Notes: generated by a model not told the origin, from the sequence alone. Numbered from the stretch's first letter, positions 42,930-51,726 are shown. The stretch is 64,000 bases of DNA from Planococcus salinarum (GCF_007004625.1 NZ_VIFV01000013.1:31704-95703); one strand, 5' to 3'. Translations and numbers: made by a program.

Positions 42930-43023
42930 TGTTGTGGCCTCCATTTGATGAATAAAATCGAACTAAAAAATACTCTCAGGAAAAGCTTATCCCAAGAGCA
43001 CCTCTTTGACCATACTGAATCCT

Positions 43024-44202
43024 TTATTCCATTGTCCCGACATCCAACAAATACATCGCCCGGTCTTCTGCTTCGCCGTTGACAATGAGCGTTCCTTCCT
43101 CGGTGAACCTGGGCATAACGAGCCGTTCTTCTATACCCGCGAAGGAAGGAACTTCCAGCAGTTCATCACCCTTTAGCCTAAACAACTCAACATCGTTCGA
43201 GTCATTGCCGTCGGCGACACTCAAAGCGACATAGTTCCCGTAAACGGCGTAGGCATCAAAAGCAGGGGTTTTAATTTCGACAAATTCCCCAGTGGCAAGA
43301 TCCATATAGCCAAAAACTGTGGCGGTCAATTCTTCATCACTTAATTGCACATAGACTTTATTGTCCATCAGCGTTACATTTTCCGCTCTTTCATATGGAA
43401 GAGTAAATTGTGCTTCCAGCGAGTTCTTATCCAAATCGTATACTGAAAATGTAGTGATCGTTTTGTCCTCTTCTATTAAACGCTCAGGAATTACGATGCT
43501 GTTCTGCCAAACGGACGCACCGCTATTACCTCCGTCATGTGTCAATTCATGCAATCGGGTTTTTTCCATCGTCAGTAAATCGACCATTTTATAGCTTGGC
43601 TGTTTCTCTTCCCCTTCAAACCCGGCATAAATCAAATAATTCCCGCTGATGTTCAAATCAAATACCAGTCTCGATTGGATCAATTTTCTTTCATTCGTTT
43701 CCAGATCCATGATTTCAATTGCAGCGCTATCATCAGCGTCCACTTCCCAGGCCAGCCAGTCACCTTCCACGACAACTTCATATGTCTGAGCTCCATCTTC
43801 AAGATTCACCAGCACTGTCTCGGTTTTATTGGCTGCATCGAACGAATAAATTTTTCCGTTAATATTATATATAAGTGCGTCTCGTTCATCGTCATACACC
43901 GAAGTAATCAGGTCCGGATACTCATGCCCAGTAACGATCAACTCCTGTGGTACCAGCCCTATTTCCTCTAAAGCACTTTGCTCCTGCAAATCACTCACGT
44001 AAGGGTATCCCAGCACACCCGCAAGCCCGATCACCGCCACCCCAGCAAGCGCCGGCAACAGCTTTGGCACGTGCGTCGGTCTCCGTTCGCCCTCCCGCTC
44101 CTGCGCCGCCTTCAGAATCTGCCGCTTTTTCGCATCCGACAAAGTCACATCTTCCGGTATAGACTCTTCCAATTCCCGCTTCAAATCTTCATGCATGCTC
44201 AA
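43024..44202 (-). CDS. Putative anti-sigma factor with extracellular beta-propeller-like domain
   Basis: A 392-residue protein with a short cytoplasmic region (about 45 residues with KKRQILKAAQERE), one membrane helix (LLPALAGVAVIGLAGVLGYPYV) and a large outer domain built of repeated beta-strand units (YDLDKNSLEAQF, MDLATGEFVEI, FRLKGDELLEV). It overlaps the ECF sigma gene by 14 bases. By position it is the cognate anti-sigma factor; the outer domain may sense the wall or a ligand (inference). Confidence 0.65.
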   Translation of the reverse strand: MSMHEDLKRELEESIPEDVTLSDAKKRQILKAAQEREGERRPTHVPKLLPALAGVAVIGLAGVLGYPYVSDLQEQSALEEIGLVPQELIVTGHEYPDLITSVYDDERDALIYNINGKIYSFDAANKTETVLVNLEDGAQTYEVVVEGDWLAWEVDADDSAAIEIMDLETNERKLIQSRLVFDLNISGNYLIYAGFEGEEKQPSYKMVDLLTMEKTRLHELTHDGGNSGASVWQNSIVIPERLIEEDKTITTFSVYDLDKNSLEAQFTLPYERAENVTLMDNKVYVQLSDEELTATVFGYMDLATGEFVEIKTPAFDAYAVYGNYVALSVADGNDSNDVELFRLKGDELLEVPSFAGIEERLVMPRFTEEGTLIVNGEAEDRAMYLLDVGTME

Positions 44203-44713
44203 TCCCCTCCTCCGTAAATGTGATCCCTGCCTGTTTGCGGCCTCTTGCCAGCCGCGTCTTCACCGTGTTATTCGACGTTTTCAGCACCTCGGCGATTTCT
44301 TTTACTGACAGTTCCGCATAATAATGAAGCCACAGCACTTCCCGGTATTTCAGCGGCAGCTTGCCAATTGCCCCTGCCACTTCGCTGCTCTGTTCAGATG
44401 CCAGTGCCGCTTCTTCCGTCGAATCTTTACCTGGCAACAGCGGACTCAGCTTGTTCGTGAGTTCGATCTTGCGGTGTGCCCAGCTCCTGAAATGGTTATG
44501 GCATTCATTCACCGTAATCCGGTACAGAAAAGTTTTGACGCTCGAGCGCCCTTCGAACTTCTCTAAATTTATGTAATAGCGAATAAAAACGTCCTGGACA
44601 ATGTCCTCCGCCTTCGTCCGTTCTTTGACGAACGAATACGCCAGCCGCACCAGATAATGCCCGTATTCATCCATCGCCTCCGTCAGCAACCGGTCCTTCT
44701 CCCGTTTCTCCAA
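44189..44713 (-). CDS. ECF-family RNA polymerase sigma factor
   Basis: A sigma-70 family ECF factor of about 174 residues. Region 2 (YLVRLAYSFVKERTKAEDIVQDVFIRYY) and region 4 (LPLKYREVLWLHYYAELSVKEIAEVL, NNTVKTRLARGR) are clear. The start is uncertain: a TTG at 44713 or an ATG at 44674. A candidate autoregulatory promoter lies at 44740-44768. The partner anti-sigma gene overlaps its 3' end. Confidence 0.88.
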   Translation of the reverse strand: MEKREKDRLLTEAMDEYGHYLVRLAYSFVKERTKAEDIVQDVFIRYYINLEKFEGRSSVKTFLYRITVNECHNHFRSWAHRKIELTNKLSPLLPGKDSTEEAALASEQSSEVAGAIGKLPLKYREVLWLHYYAELSVKEIAEVLKTSNNTVKTRLARGRKQAGITFTEEGIEHA

Positions 44714-44739
44714 GCCCTCGCCCCCTTTTTCTCTATCTG

Positions 44740-44768
44740 TTAGACAACGCCCAATGCGTTCCGGTTTC
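44740..44768 (-). promoter_or_regulatory. Candidate ECF-type promoter of the sigma/anti-sigma pair
   Basis: Minus strand GAAACC (44768-44763), 17 bases, GTCTAA (44745-44740). The GAAAC and GTCTAA boxes are of ECF type, so autoregulation is possible. Confidence 0.45.
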
Positions 44769-44780
44769 GTTATCGGCAAT

Positions 44781-44817
44781 AAAAAATACCCTTTCTGCCA
44801 GTTTAGCGGAAAGGGTA
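44781..44817 (-). terminator. Intrinsic terminator of the cyclase operon
   Basis: TACCCTTTCC/GAAAGGGTA stem, then TTTTTT on the minus strand. It lies after repeat copy H, downstream of the cyclase gene. Confidence 0.75.
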
Positions 44818-44847
44818 ACAAGTAAATGCATTTTTTATACTATACAA

Positions 44848-45168
44848 GCTGAACTTAAAAATTATCATTTGAAACCGCTTCGGCGCTATGGACAGGGCAA
44901 AGGTTATAACTCACACAATAAGCTGAGAAGCCCACTCGTCTTTGCTCCATCGGCATTCGCCTGCGCTGGCGGTGCCGAAGTAACTACGGCTGTGAGGTCT
45001 CTAAGATATGGAGCAAAACAGCGAGACGCCCAGGGGAGCAGGCGAATGCCGACGAAGTGCTGAGATCCACTCGGGCGAAGTGAAACGAGACCGAGTTAGC
45101 TCAGCGCGAGCCCCCAGGCAAGCGAAGCTATTTTGCGGAATATCGGTTATTAAAAATTATTAGTTAAA
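44848..45168. repeat. Interspersed hairpin repeat, copy H
   Basis: A full-length copy with a damaged left stem (CAATAAG/CTTTG). The right hairpin spans 45005-45144. A 14-bp perfect inverted repeat (CGGCATTCGCCTGC at 44951-44964, complement at 45038-45051) joins left and right modules. The edge reaches into the last codons of the cyclase gene. Confidence 0.85.
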
Positions 45169-47019
45169 CGCATATGGAGAAATGGCTTCGGCAATCACGC
45201 CATCACCCACACAAGCCCTCACCAGCTCCACTTCCCCTTGGATCCCTTTCAATTTCGCCGGGAACGCCTCCATCTTCACGCCATCCTGCTCCACAAGGGC
45301 ACGCAGCTTCGGCTGATCCAGGTAATCACGGCTGAAGATGATGTCACCGCCCAATCCCTGGCCCTGGATGCGCGCCGCCAGATTGACGGTCCGGCCGAAA
45401 TAATCGAGCCGGTCGTTGGACGTAACGGCAATTGCCGGTCCGCTGTGCAGGCCGACTTTCAGCACGATGGGGTCCTTCTTATCCTTATTGAATTCCGCAA
45501 CATGCTGCTGAATCTCCAGCGCCGCCCGCAAGCCATCTTCCGGCAAATGGAAAACGGCCATGACTGCGTCACCTATCGTTTTCACGACACTGCCGCTGTT
45601 CTTGCCAATCCACAGCGAAAGAAAATCGAAATGTTTATTGACCTGGCCGTAGGCATTAGCGTCGCCGACCGTTTCGTACAGCGACGTCGAGCCTTGCAGG
45701 TCAGTGAACAGAATCGTCACATGATCGATGCCGATCTGTTGACCGGGTGACAACACTTCAGAAGAGAACAGATCCCGGAATTCCTGCATCGCCGTCACTT
45801 GGGCAGCCGTCACAGCATTCTTGCTCCAATCCGCCTGTTCCAGCACCGCGACGATATCACGGCCACTCGAATTGTGGACCATCAGTTCCGAAACCGGCAA
45901 CAACCGGGACTCAGACCAGCCGCCATCGGTAAAGCCGATGGCCGTTTCCGATTCTGCACCTGCCCTTTCCACATATACCATTTCATTCGACTGCAAAACA
46001 CGGAGCCGCCAGTTCCCTTCCGTTTCCGGTACAGGAAAGCGGGCAGACATGCCACGTTCGATGATTTTCTGCACTTTGACGTGCGGCGTGATAATCGGCG
46101 CGCCGACACAATACACTTCCGCGTAGGCTTTTCGTATCGCCGGATGAACGGAGAAATGAAGTTCGACAAATTGATCGAAACTGGCATCGTAATTGATTCC
46201 GCATAAATCGCAGTGGAAGTCGGCCGTCAGACCTGACAGGGACGTATTGGCTGACTTCGACACCCGGCAATTCGGGCAGATCAGATTCCAGCTCAAATTC
46301 AGGATGCCGGATTTGGTGGCATACAGAAATAATCGCAGCACCGCGTCCGGATCCGCTCCCCATTGCTCCGCAATTTTAAACGGTTCCATCAGCGCGGCAT
46401 CGTGGTCGCTCTTTTCCGTGAGATACTGGTGCAGCAGGCCAATTTGTTCCTCTTCCACCGGCCAATTCCGGAGCACCGTCTCCAGCCGCTCCAGTTCCGC
46501 CAGATCGATTTTATGTCTGGCATTTTTCTGCGGTGCCTCATGCAGTTTCTGCGCTCCGGACTTCAGGTAATCATCCAGGTAATCCAATGCTTTTTTCATC
46601 GATTTTACCGCAACGGCATAAATTGACATGAGTCCCACCAAATTTTTCGGGGTGAACTCGGCGGTCAGCCGCACCGTGGTCTGGTTCGCCTCGGCAGTTT
46701 TCGAAGTGTCCAGAAATTCGATGTGCCACGTATAATATTTCAATGGTCCTTTGATATAACGGCGCTCGATCCGGTAATTTCTGAATTCTTCCCATTGAAA
46801 CGGCAACTCCTGCCAGACCATCGGGATGACTCCGGCAGCTGTTGCGTTGGCTTCCCTGTAAAAAATGCCCTGCCCATCCTTTTTCACCGTGCTGAATGAC
46901 ACCGGAAACAAACCGATATACTGGTTCATCCGATCGTTGTCTGCAAGCAATCCCCAGACTTCTTCCTTGCTCAACTCATAACTGCGTTCCATCACGAATA
47001 CTTTCGGTGCAAAATCCAT
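45160..47019 (-). CDS. Class III nucleotide cyclase with SRPBCC and zinc-ribbon (DUF5939) parts
   Basis: A 619-residue protein. Order: an N-terminal SRPBCC-like domain (about 1-150), a middle DUF5939-type region with a four-Cys zinc site (CPNC...CDLC, about 245-275), and a C-terminal adenylate/guanylate cyclase domain (about 425-590). The metal aspartates are in ILFTDLQGST and GDAVMAVF, and the transition-state Asn/Arg in GRTVNLAARIQ, so it looks active. cAMP or cGMP cannot be told by eye. It ends an operon with the DUF3307 and HD-GYP genes. cAMP signalling is unusual in this group. Confidence 0.85.
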   Translation of the reverse strand: MDFAPKVFVMERSYELSKEEVWGLLADNDRMNQYIGLFPVSFSTVKKDGQGIFYREANATAAGVIPMVWQELPFQWEEFRNYRIERRYIKGPLKYYTWHIEFLDTSKTAEANQTTVRLTAEFTPKNLVGLMSIYAVAVKSMKKALDYLDDYLKSGAQKLHEAPQKNARHKIDLAELERLETVLRNWPVEEEQIGLLHQYLTEKSDHDAALMEPFKIAEQWGADPDAVLRLFLYATKSGILNLSWNLICPNCRVSKSANTSLSGLTADFHCDLCGINYDASFDQFVELHFSVHPAIRKAYAEVYCVGAPIITPHVKVQKIIERGMSARFPVPETEGNWRLRVLQSNEMVYVERAGAESETAIGFTDGGWSESRLLPVSELMVHNSSGRDIVAVLEQADWSKNAVTAAQVTAMQEFRDLFSSEVLSPGQQIGIDHVTILFTDLQGSTSLYETVGDANAYGQVNKHFDFLSLWIGKNSGSVVKTIGDAVMAVFHLPEDGLRAALEIQQHVAEFNKDKKDPIVLKVGLHSGPAIAVTSNDRLDYFGRTVNLAARIQGQGLGGDIIFSRDYLDQPKLRALVEQDGVKMEAFPAKLKGIQGEVELVRACVGDGVIAEAISPYAFN

Positions 47020-47030
47020 CTGTCACTCTC

Positions 47031-47375
47031 CTACGAAATAGCGATGGCAATCGCCAAAATGATGATATGAAAAATCTGGTCGGCCACAATGCACAGCCAG
47101 GCCTGTTCCGGACCCTTCGCTGTCTGTATCTTCCGGACCCAAAATGCCACAAAGGTTTTTCGGTCCAGGACGCTATGGCTGAAGAAAATCAATGCGATCG
47201 CCGCCAGCGACAAACCGCCGGACAAAACGCCGAATACGCTGACGACAACGGTATAAACCGCCACATGCACCAATAAAGGAAGCCATTTCGCCGCTTTATA
47301 CTTCGCCATCCACGAAGTCTGCAGCAAAAAATCGCCGATTAAATGTCCGATCAATAGGTAATCGAACTGGCTCAT
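47031..47375 (-). CDS. DUF3307 small membrane protein
   Basis: A 114-residue protein with three or four membrane segments. The first helix carries HLIGDFLLQTSWMAKYK and the third FFSHSVLDRKTFVAF, with conserved His/Asp positions, as in DUF3307. The function is unknown. It overlaps the HD-GYP gene by four bases and lies 11 bases before the cyclase gene, so the three are one transcript. Confidence 0.8.
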   Translation of the reverse strand: MSQFDYLLIGHLIGDFLLQTSWMAKYKAAKWLPLLVHVAVYTVVVSVFGVLSGGLSLAAIALIFFSHSVLDRKTFVAFWVRKIQTAKGPEQAWLCIVADQIFHIIILAIAIAIS

Positions 47376-48523
47376 AGGCGGTACTCTTTTTTATGGTCCG
47401 CTTCGTACTGCGCCAAATTGTAATCACACTCCACCAGCACCGCTGTAAAAGCATCGACGATTTCACTGTCGAACAGCATTTCTTTGCAGCGGGTCAACTC
47501 TGCCGCACCGTCATGGTAGGACATGCCTTTGCTGTAGGAGCGCGCCGTCGTCATGGCATCGAACGTATCCGCGACGCCGACGATGCGGGCGAACAGGGAA
47601 ATCTCTTTCCCTTTCAATCCGTCAGGATAGCCGGTGCCGTCAAGCCGTTCGTGATGCGACCGGGCAGTTTGGATGACGTCTATCATGACCCCTTTGGGTT
47701 CCATGTTCGATAAGATATCGGCACCGATCACCGGATGCAATTGGATTGACGCGTATTCCTCCGCCGTCAGCCGGTCGGGTTTCCGCAAAATATCATCCGG
47801 TATGCCAATTTTCCCGACGTCATGCAGGAGTGCGGCTTTGTATAATTCCTTCATCTTGTCCGGTGCCATGCCGAGCTTGCCGGCAATCCACACCGAATAA
47901 TTGGCCACCCGCTCCGAATGCCCGGCCGTGTACGGATCGCGTGCATCGAGCACTTTGGCAAGCGTTTGGATCATGCTGAGGAACATCTGCTGCAGCTCGT
48001 CGTACATCTGGCTGTTATGAAGCGCCATCGCCGACTGGCTGGCCAGTGCCACTGCCAGGGAAACATCTTCTTCTGCAAAGAAATTCGACTGCTTTTTATT
48101 CAACAGCTGCAGCGACCCCAGCACTTTGCCTTTGACTGCGAGCGGCACCGTAATCATCGATTTCGTCACGAAGCCACTCGACTGGTCCACCCAATTCGAC
48201 CAGTCCGGATGCTCTTCGACATTGCAGATCAATAATGGCTCCCCGCTCATGATCACCTTGCCGGCGATGCCTTCATCCTTTTTCAAACGGATGTTCAAAA
48301 TCTTGTCGGCCGACTCCCCGTAGGCCGCGACCACCCGGATTTCTTCCCCGTCCGAATCCAGCACCCACAGCGTGCCCGCCTCCGCTCCGATGACTGTCAC
48401 CATCTGCAGCAGGATGTTCTGGAACACGTCCTCTATCTCCAAATTTGAATTCAATTGTTTGGACGCTTCCAAAATGCTCAATAATTGCTGGACTTTCATT
48501 TCCGAATGCTGTAATTGTTCCAT
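47372..48523 (-). CDS. GAF-HD-GYP phosphodiesterase (c-di-GMP)
   Basis: A 383-residue protein. A GAF sensor domain (about 25-165) precedes an HD-GYP domain (about 185-365) with the metal-binding GHSERV, HDVGKIGIPD, HHERLDGTGYPDGL and VADTFDAMTT motifs. HD-GYP enzymes cut c-di-GMP to pGpG or GMP. This fits the c-di-GMP riboswitch and PilZ protein in the window. First gene of the cyclase operon, with AGGGGG before the ATG. Confidence 0.9.
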   Translation of the reverse strand: MEQLQHSEMKVQQLLSILEASKQLNSNLEIEDVFQNILLQMVTVIGAEAGTLWVLDSDGEEIRVVAAYGESADKILNIRLKKDEGIAGKVIMSGEPLLICNVEEHPDWSNWVDQSSGFVTKSMITVPLAVKGKVLGSLQLLNKKQSNFFAEEDVSLAVALASQSAMALHNSQMYDELQQMFLSMIQTLAKVLDARDPYTAGHSERVANYSVWIAGKLGMAPDKMKELYKAALLHDVGKIGIPDDILRKPDRLTAEEYASIQLHPVIGADILSNMEPKGVMIDVIQTARSHHERLDGTGYPDGLKGKEISLFARIVGVADTFDAMTTARSYSKGMSYHDGAAELTRCKEMLFDSEIVDAFTAVLVECDYNLAQYEADHKKEYRL

Positions 48524-48653
48524 GTTATCCCCCTATTGTCCCGCTTCTTTCTTTCTCAACCCGCTTTTCTGTTCATCTTATCATTATCGGCTGAATTCGA
48601 GATAATTTAAATCAAAATATGTTTGGAATAGAAAATTATTACGGGACACAGAA

Positions 48654-48679
48654 AAGCTGAACTCTTTCGAATTCAGCTT
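48654..48679 (-). terminator. Possible terminator after the VOC gene
   Basis: AAGCTGAA/TTCAGCTT arms closing an inner imperfect pair, then TTTTC on the minus strand. The T run is short. Bases 48524-48650 hold nothing else I can name. Confidence 0.45.
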
Positions 48680-48759
48680 CAGCAACAGGCAGTGGTCTTT
48701 ATTGCGAATCAGGCACAGCCTGTACTTCAGCATGCCGAACTCCCCTTTCCCCGCTGACT

Positions 48760-49224
48760 CTATCGCTGCGAATGCTTTCTGTCCCATTCATCCAGCGACA
48801 TTATTTCAAATTCTTCCTCGACATCCAACCGCAGCGGAGCGATCAATTCGAGTGAATTGCCATCCGGGTCATGAAAATAAATCGCCGCATGCGCATGAGG
48901 GTTGTTCGGCAGGATCAACGGCTGCTGTTCGGGTGAAAAACCGAAAGCCGTCCTGCCCGCAACTCCTCTCGTTTCCAACCAATCCTTGGCGTTTCGTAAA
49001 TCTTCTATCGAAACATGAAACGCAATATGCCGCAGCGACGGGTGGTAAGGCGTTTCCGCTTTCTCCGTTTCCCACAAGCCCAGCCAGCTACGTCCTTTTT
49101 CGAGCCAGAAAAAAGCGAGTTTGTCTGTTTGGTACGCTAGCTCCAATTCCAACTTTTTATAAAACTCAATCGACTTTGCCAGATTCCGCACTGGTAAATG
49201 GGCTTCGTAAAGGCCTTTGATCAT
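48760..49224 (-). CDS. VOC family protein (glyoxalase/dioxygenase fold)
   Basis: A 154-residue protein with the paired beta-alpha-beta units of the vicinal oxygen chelate fold: AHLPVRNLAKSIEFYKKL at the start, a HIAFHV strand, and IYFHDPDGNSLELIAPL at the end with the Glu metal ligand. The substrate is unknown. The ATG at 49224 has GGAGGAG upstream; the longer frame to 49305 is not supported by a ribosome site. Confidence 0.8.
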   Translation of the reverse strand: MIKGLYEAHLPVRNLAKSIEFYKKLELELAYQTDKLAFFWLEKGRSWLGLWETEKAETPYHPSLRHIAFHVSIEDLRNAKDWLETRGVAGRTAFGFSPEQQPLILPNNPHAHAAIYFHDPDGNSLELIAPLRLDVEEEFEIMSLDEWDRKHSQR

Positions 49225-49311
49225 TCCTGTGGCTCCTCCATTCCTCTTAAAAACGTCAACTTCCGCAAATCTTTCTGGTTTTTTTTCGTTCTTCTGTGGC
49301 CACATGCGTTT

Positions 49312-49761
49312 TCACGCTTTATTTTTTTCCCAATAAATCATGTCATCGCTCTTGATGGCCACATTCATCCCGAGCTTTTCCAGCACCCGGATCGATGCCG
49401 GATTGCCGCGCAGCGTCTCTGCCTTGATCTTGCGGACGCCTTGTTGCCACGCCCAGTCCATCAACGCCCCGACCGCTTCCGTCGCATACCCTTTATGCCA
49501 ATATTCCTCAAGCAGCCCATAGCCGATCTCGACGGCTCCCTTGTTGTCCGGCTTGCCTTTGAATCCCAAATCCCCGATTACGGTGCTGTTGGATTTCAGC
49601 AGTGCCAGCCAGGGCCCCCAATAAAGGATGCTTGGATCTTCCGCCAATTTCTCCAAATGACCCCAAACCTGCGGCCCATTCTTGTAGTTTTGTTCAGTAA
49701 GTACCGTCACGACTTCTGCCGTGCAAGGGACTATCAGTAATCGTTCAGTTTCCAGTTTCAT
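49312..49761 (-). CDS. GNAT family N-acetyltransferase (RimJ/RimL type)
   Basis: A 149-residue GNAT with the N-terminal LETERLLIVPCT, the acetyl-CoA region near EIGYGLLEEYWHKGYATEAV and NPASIRVLEKLGM. It acetylates an amine, target unknown. It overlaps the NUDIX gene by four bases. Confidence 0.85.
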   Translation of the reverse strand: MKLETERLLIVPCTAEVVTVLTEQNYKNGPQVWGHLEKLAEDPSILYWGPWLALLKSNSTVIGDLGFKGKPDNKGAVEIGYGLLEEYWHKGYATEAVGALMDWAWQQGVRKIKAETLRGNPASIRVLEKLGMNVAIKSDDMIYWEKNKA

Positions 49762-50276
49762 GTTTTGAGAGTCACTCCGTTTTCCTCTTTATTGTTCAGC
49801 GCTTCCTTCAAGACCAATAACGCTATTTCGTGGTCCTCCATTACATACGGCGCTTCTTCCGGCTCTACCCAAATACGGGAAAGCGTCTCGTGCTCCCGCC
49901 GGAACGGCAAGCATTCGGTGATGTCCATTCTATAGAACAGTTGATACCCGATACGCGGGTATTTTCCATTCTCCACAAATTTCTCGTTTTCTGTATGGTC
50001 GACTTGAATTGCGCCGATATATTTTATATCCCCTGTCACACAGGCTTCTTCATACGCTTCCCGGTGCAAGGTTTCTTCCGGCGTTTCATGCGCCTCCATG
50101 TGCCCGCCCGGAACATGGAAGCCCCGCCCGTCCACATGGACCAGCACAATTTTGTCTTCCAAAAAGCAGTAGCCGTGGACACTCGTCACGATGTCGCTCT
50201 GCTCGAGCATTTTTTGTGGAAGCCAGGTCAGGCTGACCACATGCCCGCCCCAATTTGCGTATGCCTGATTTTCCAT
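49758..50276 (-). CDS. NUDIX hydrolase
   Basis: A 172-residue NUDIX protein. The Nudix box GGHMEAHETPEETLHREAYEEA (about residues 57-78) keeps the catalytic REAYEE helix; the glycine after EE is replaced by C-V. It hydrolyses a nucleoside-diphosphate-linked substrate, not identifiable. It is the first gene of a pair with the GNAT. Confidence 0.85.
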   Translation of the reverse strand: MENQAYANWGGHVVSLTWLPQKMLEQSDIVTSVHGYCFLEDKIVLVHVDGRGFHVPGGHMEAHETPEETLHREAYEEACVTGDIKYIGAIQVDHTENEKFVENGKYPRIGYQLFYRMDITECLPFRREHETLSRIWVEPEEAPYVMEDHEIALLVLKEALNNKEENGVTLKT

Positions 50277-50333
50277 GCGGCAACCTCCTGCTTTCTCAAT
50301 CCAAACTATAGAGCCTTTCTCTTTTTAAATCCT

Positions 50334-50492
50334 TCAATAAAGCAGATGACCGAAAGTATTGAGAATCCAGGCAATCACATAAAGCGGCACACCGACAATC
50401 AGCATGCCCGCGATAACGTAGCTCAAGCCTTTTAACAGCATATCGAAAACATCGTAGATTGCACCTGCCAGATCATCGATAAACCGCAGCAT
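50334..50492 (-). CDS. Small membrane protein, 52 residues
   Basis: A short frame (MLRFIDDLAGAIYDVFDMLL... to ...NTFGHLLY) with one strong membrane helix in the middle (AGMLIVGVPLYVIAWIL). AGGAGGGG lies seven bases before the ATG, which is strong support for so short a gene. The family is not recognised; it may be a single-helix partner of a membrane protein. Confidence 0.6.
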   Translation of the reverse strand: MLRFIDDLAGAIYDVFDMLLKGLSYVIAGMLIVGVPLYVIAWILNTFGHLLY

Positions 50493-51044
50493 CCCTTTTC
50501 CCCTCCTGGCTCAAGCCTCCCGTTTCATCCGGCAGCACCTTCAATTTTTCCTTTTATCATACCACTCGAAAGCCCATTAAAATACAAAAATACTGAATTT
50601 TGCAATTCAATTTTATACTCGCTTGATGTTTTGTACCGGAAAAGAATTTAAGTCCACTGTAATTTTCGCTCCATTTTATGTAAGAATTTCAGACACTTTT
50701 TTGGGGTAAGAGTCCTTTTCATTCATTGGGCAAATTCCAAAACCCTTTATCCAAGAGATTCATGCAGGATTTTTATTAATTGAAAGAATTTTTAATATAT
50801 TATTTGGATAAAGTAATAATATATCAAAAATATATCAAAATATTTAAATGTGTTAACAAAACCATTACATGGGTTTCATTCGATATATACGCATGCTACA
50901 CTAAGCATGGCTTCAGAGATAATTGATATGAAGTATCAGATAGTTAATATATTCCTCTAGACATTCTGGCTTAGCAAATAAAATACGAGAATCGCTATTC
51001 AAGCATATGAATACAGTGAATTCCAGACAATCAAGGAGCGGAAA
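50493..51044. other. A+T-rich intergenic region upstream of the NlpC/P60 gene
   Basis: This 550-base stretch holds no gene that I can support. It contains a long A+T-rich tract (about 50770-50850) and, near its end, a possible SigA promoter TTTCAT-N17-TACACT (about 50876-50904) with GCATG repeated in its vicinity. No known riboswitch is apparent; a ydaO-type aptamer was looked for because it often precedes such genes and was not found. Confidence 0.5.
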
Positions 51045-51677
51045 ATGAAAAAAACTAGAAAAGCATTATTAGCCTTTACTGCCACTGCTGCCCTTTCAGC
51101 TGCCATCGTTGCACCTGCAAGTGCATCTACCTATGAAGTGAAATCCGGAGATACGCTATGGAATATCGCACAGGACCATGGAACATCAGTTTCCAGCCTG
51201 CAAAGCATCAACGGCATTACAGGAAACATGATTTATCCTGGCCAAACATTCCAAACAAGCACCACTGCATCTGCAACTGCAAGCAGCACGAAAGCGCCGG
51301 AAGTGACAACAGTCAGCAATCCTTCCTCTTCACTCGCATCGATAGCGAAACAATATACAGGAGTGCCATACGTATGGGGCGGCTCTACGCCAGCAGGATT
51401 TGACTGCAGCGGATATATTTCTTACACCATGAATAAAGCAGGCTACGATATCAGCCGCACAAACGCAGCCGGTTATTACAATATGGCAACGAAAGTCAGC
51501 ACTCCGCAACCGGGTGATCTTGTTTTCTTCTCCGGCACATACAAACCGGGAATCTCTCACGTTGGGATTTACATCGGAAACGGCCAAATGATCTCCGCTA
51601 ACAACGGCGGCGTGGGCGTTGACGACATCTACGGCTCTTATTGGGGCGACCACTTTACTGGCTTCGGAAGAATGTAA
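51045..51677 (+). CDS. Secreted LysM-NlpC/P60 cell-wall hydrolase
   Basis: A 210-residue secreted protein. A signal peptide (residues 1-28, ending PASAS) is followed by one LysM domain (YEVKSGDTLWNIAQDHGTS... , about 29-75), a Ser/Thr linker and an NlpC/P60 peptidase domain (about 97-210) with the catalytic Cys in GGSTPAGFDCSGY and the His in ISHVGIYIGNG. It cuts peptide stems in peptidoglycan, as D,L-endopeptidases of the LytE type do. The ATG follows AAGGAGCGG. Confidence 0.92.
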   Translation: MKKTRKALLAFTATAALSAAIVAPASASTYEVKSGDTLWNIAQDHGTSVSSLQSINGITGNMIYPGQTFQTSTTASATASSTKAPEVTTVSNPSSSLASIAKQYTGVPYVWGGSTPAGFDCSGYISYTMNKAGYDISRTNAAGYYNMATKVSTPQPGDLVFFSGTYKPGISHVGIYIGNGQMISANNGGVGVDDIYGSYWGDHFTGFGRM

Positions 51678-51694
51678 GAGAATAATAAGCGTTA

Positions 51695-51726
51695 CAGACC
51701 AGGATCTTTTTCCTGGTCTGTTTTTT
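51695..51726 (+). terminator. Intrinsic terminator of the NlpC/P60 gene
   Basis: A perfect 10-bp stem CAGACCAGGA/TCCTGGTCTG, followed by TTTTTT. Confidence 0.9.

Noticed and set aside
48584..48787. 67-codon open frame on the minus strand with a NUDIX-like start
   Set aside because: It overlaps the end of the VOC gene and a terminator, has no ribosome site and no Nudix box.
50600..51044. Possible ydaO/c-di-AMP riboswitch before the wall hydrolase gene
   Set aside because: The region is A+T-rich and lacks the conserved GC-rich blocks of that class.
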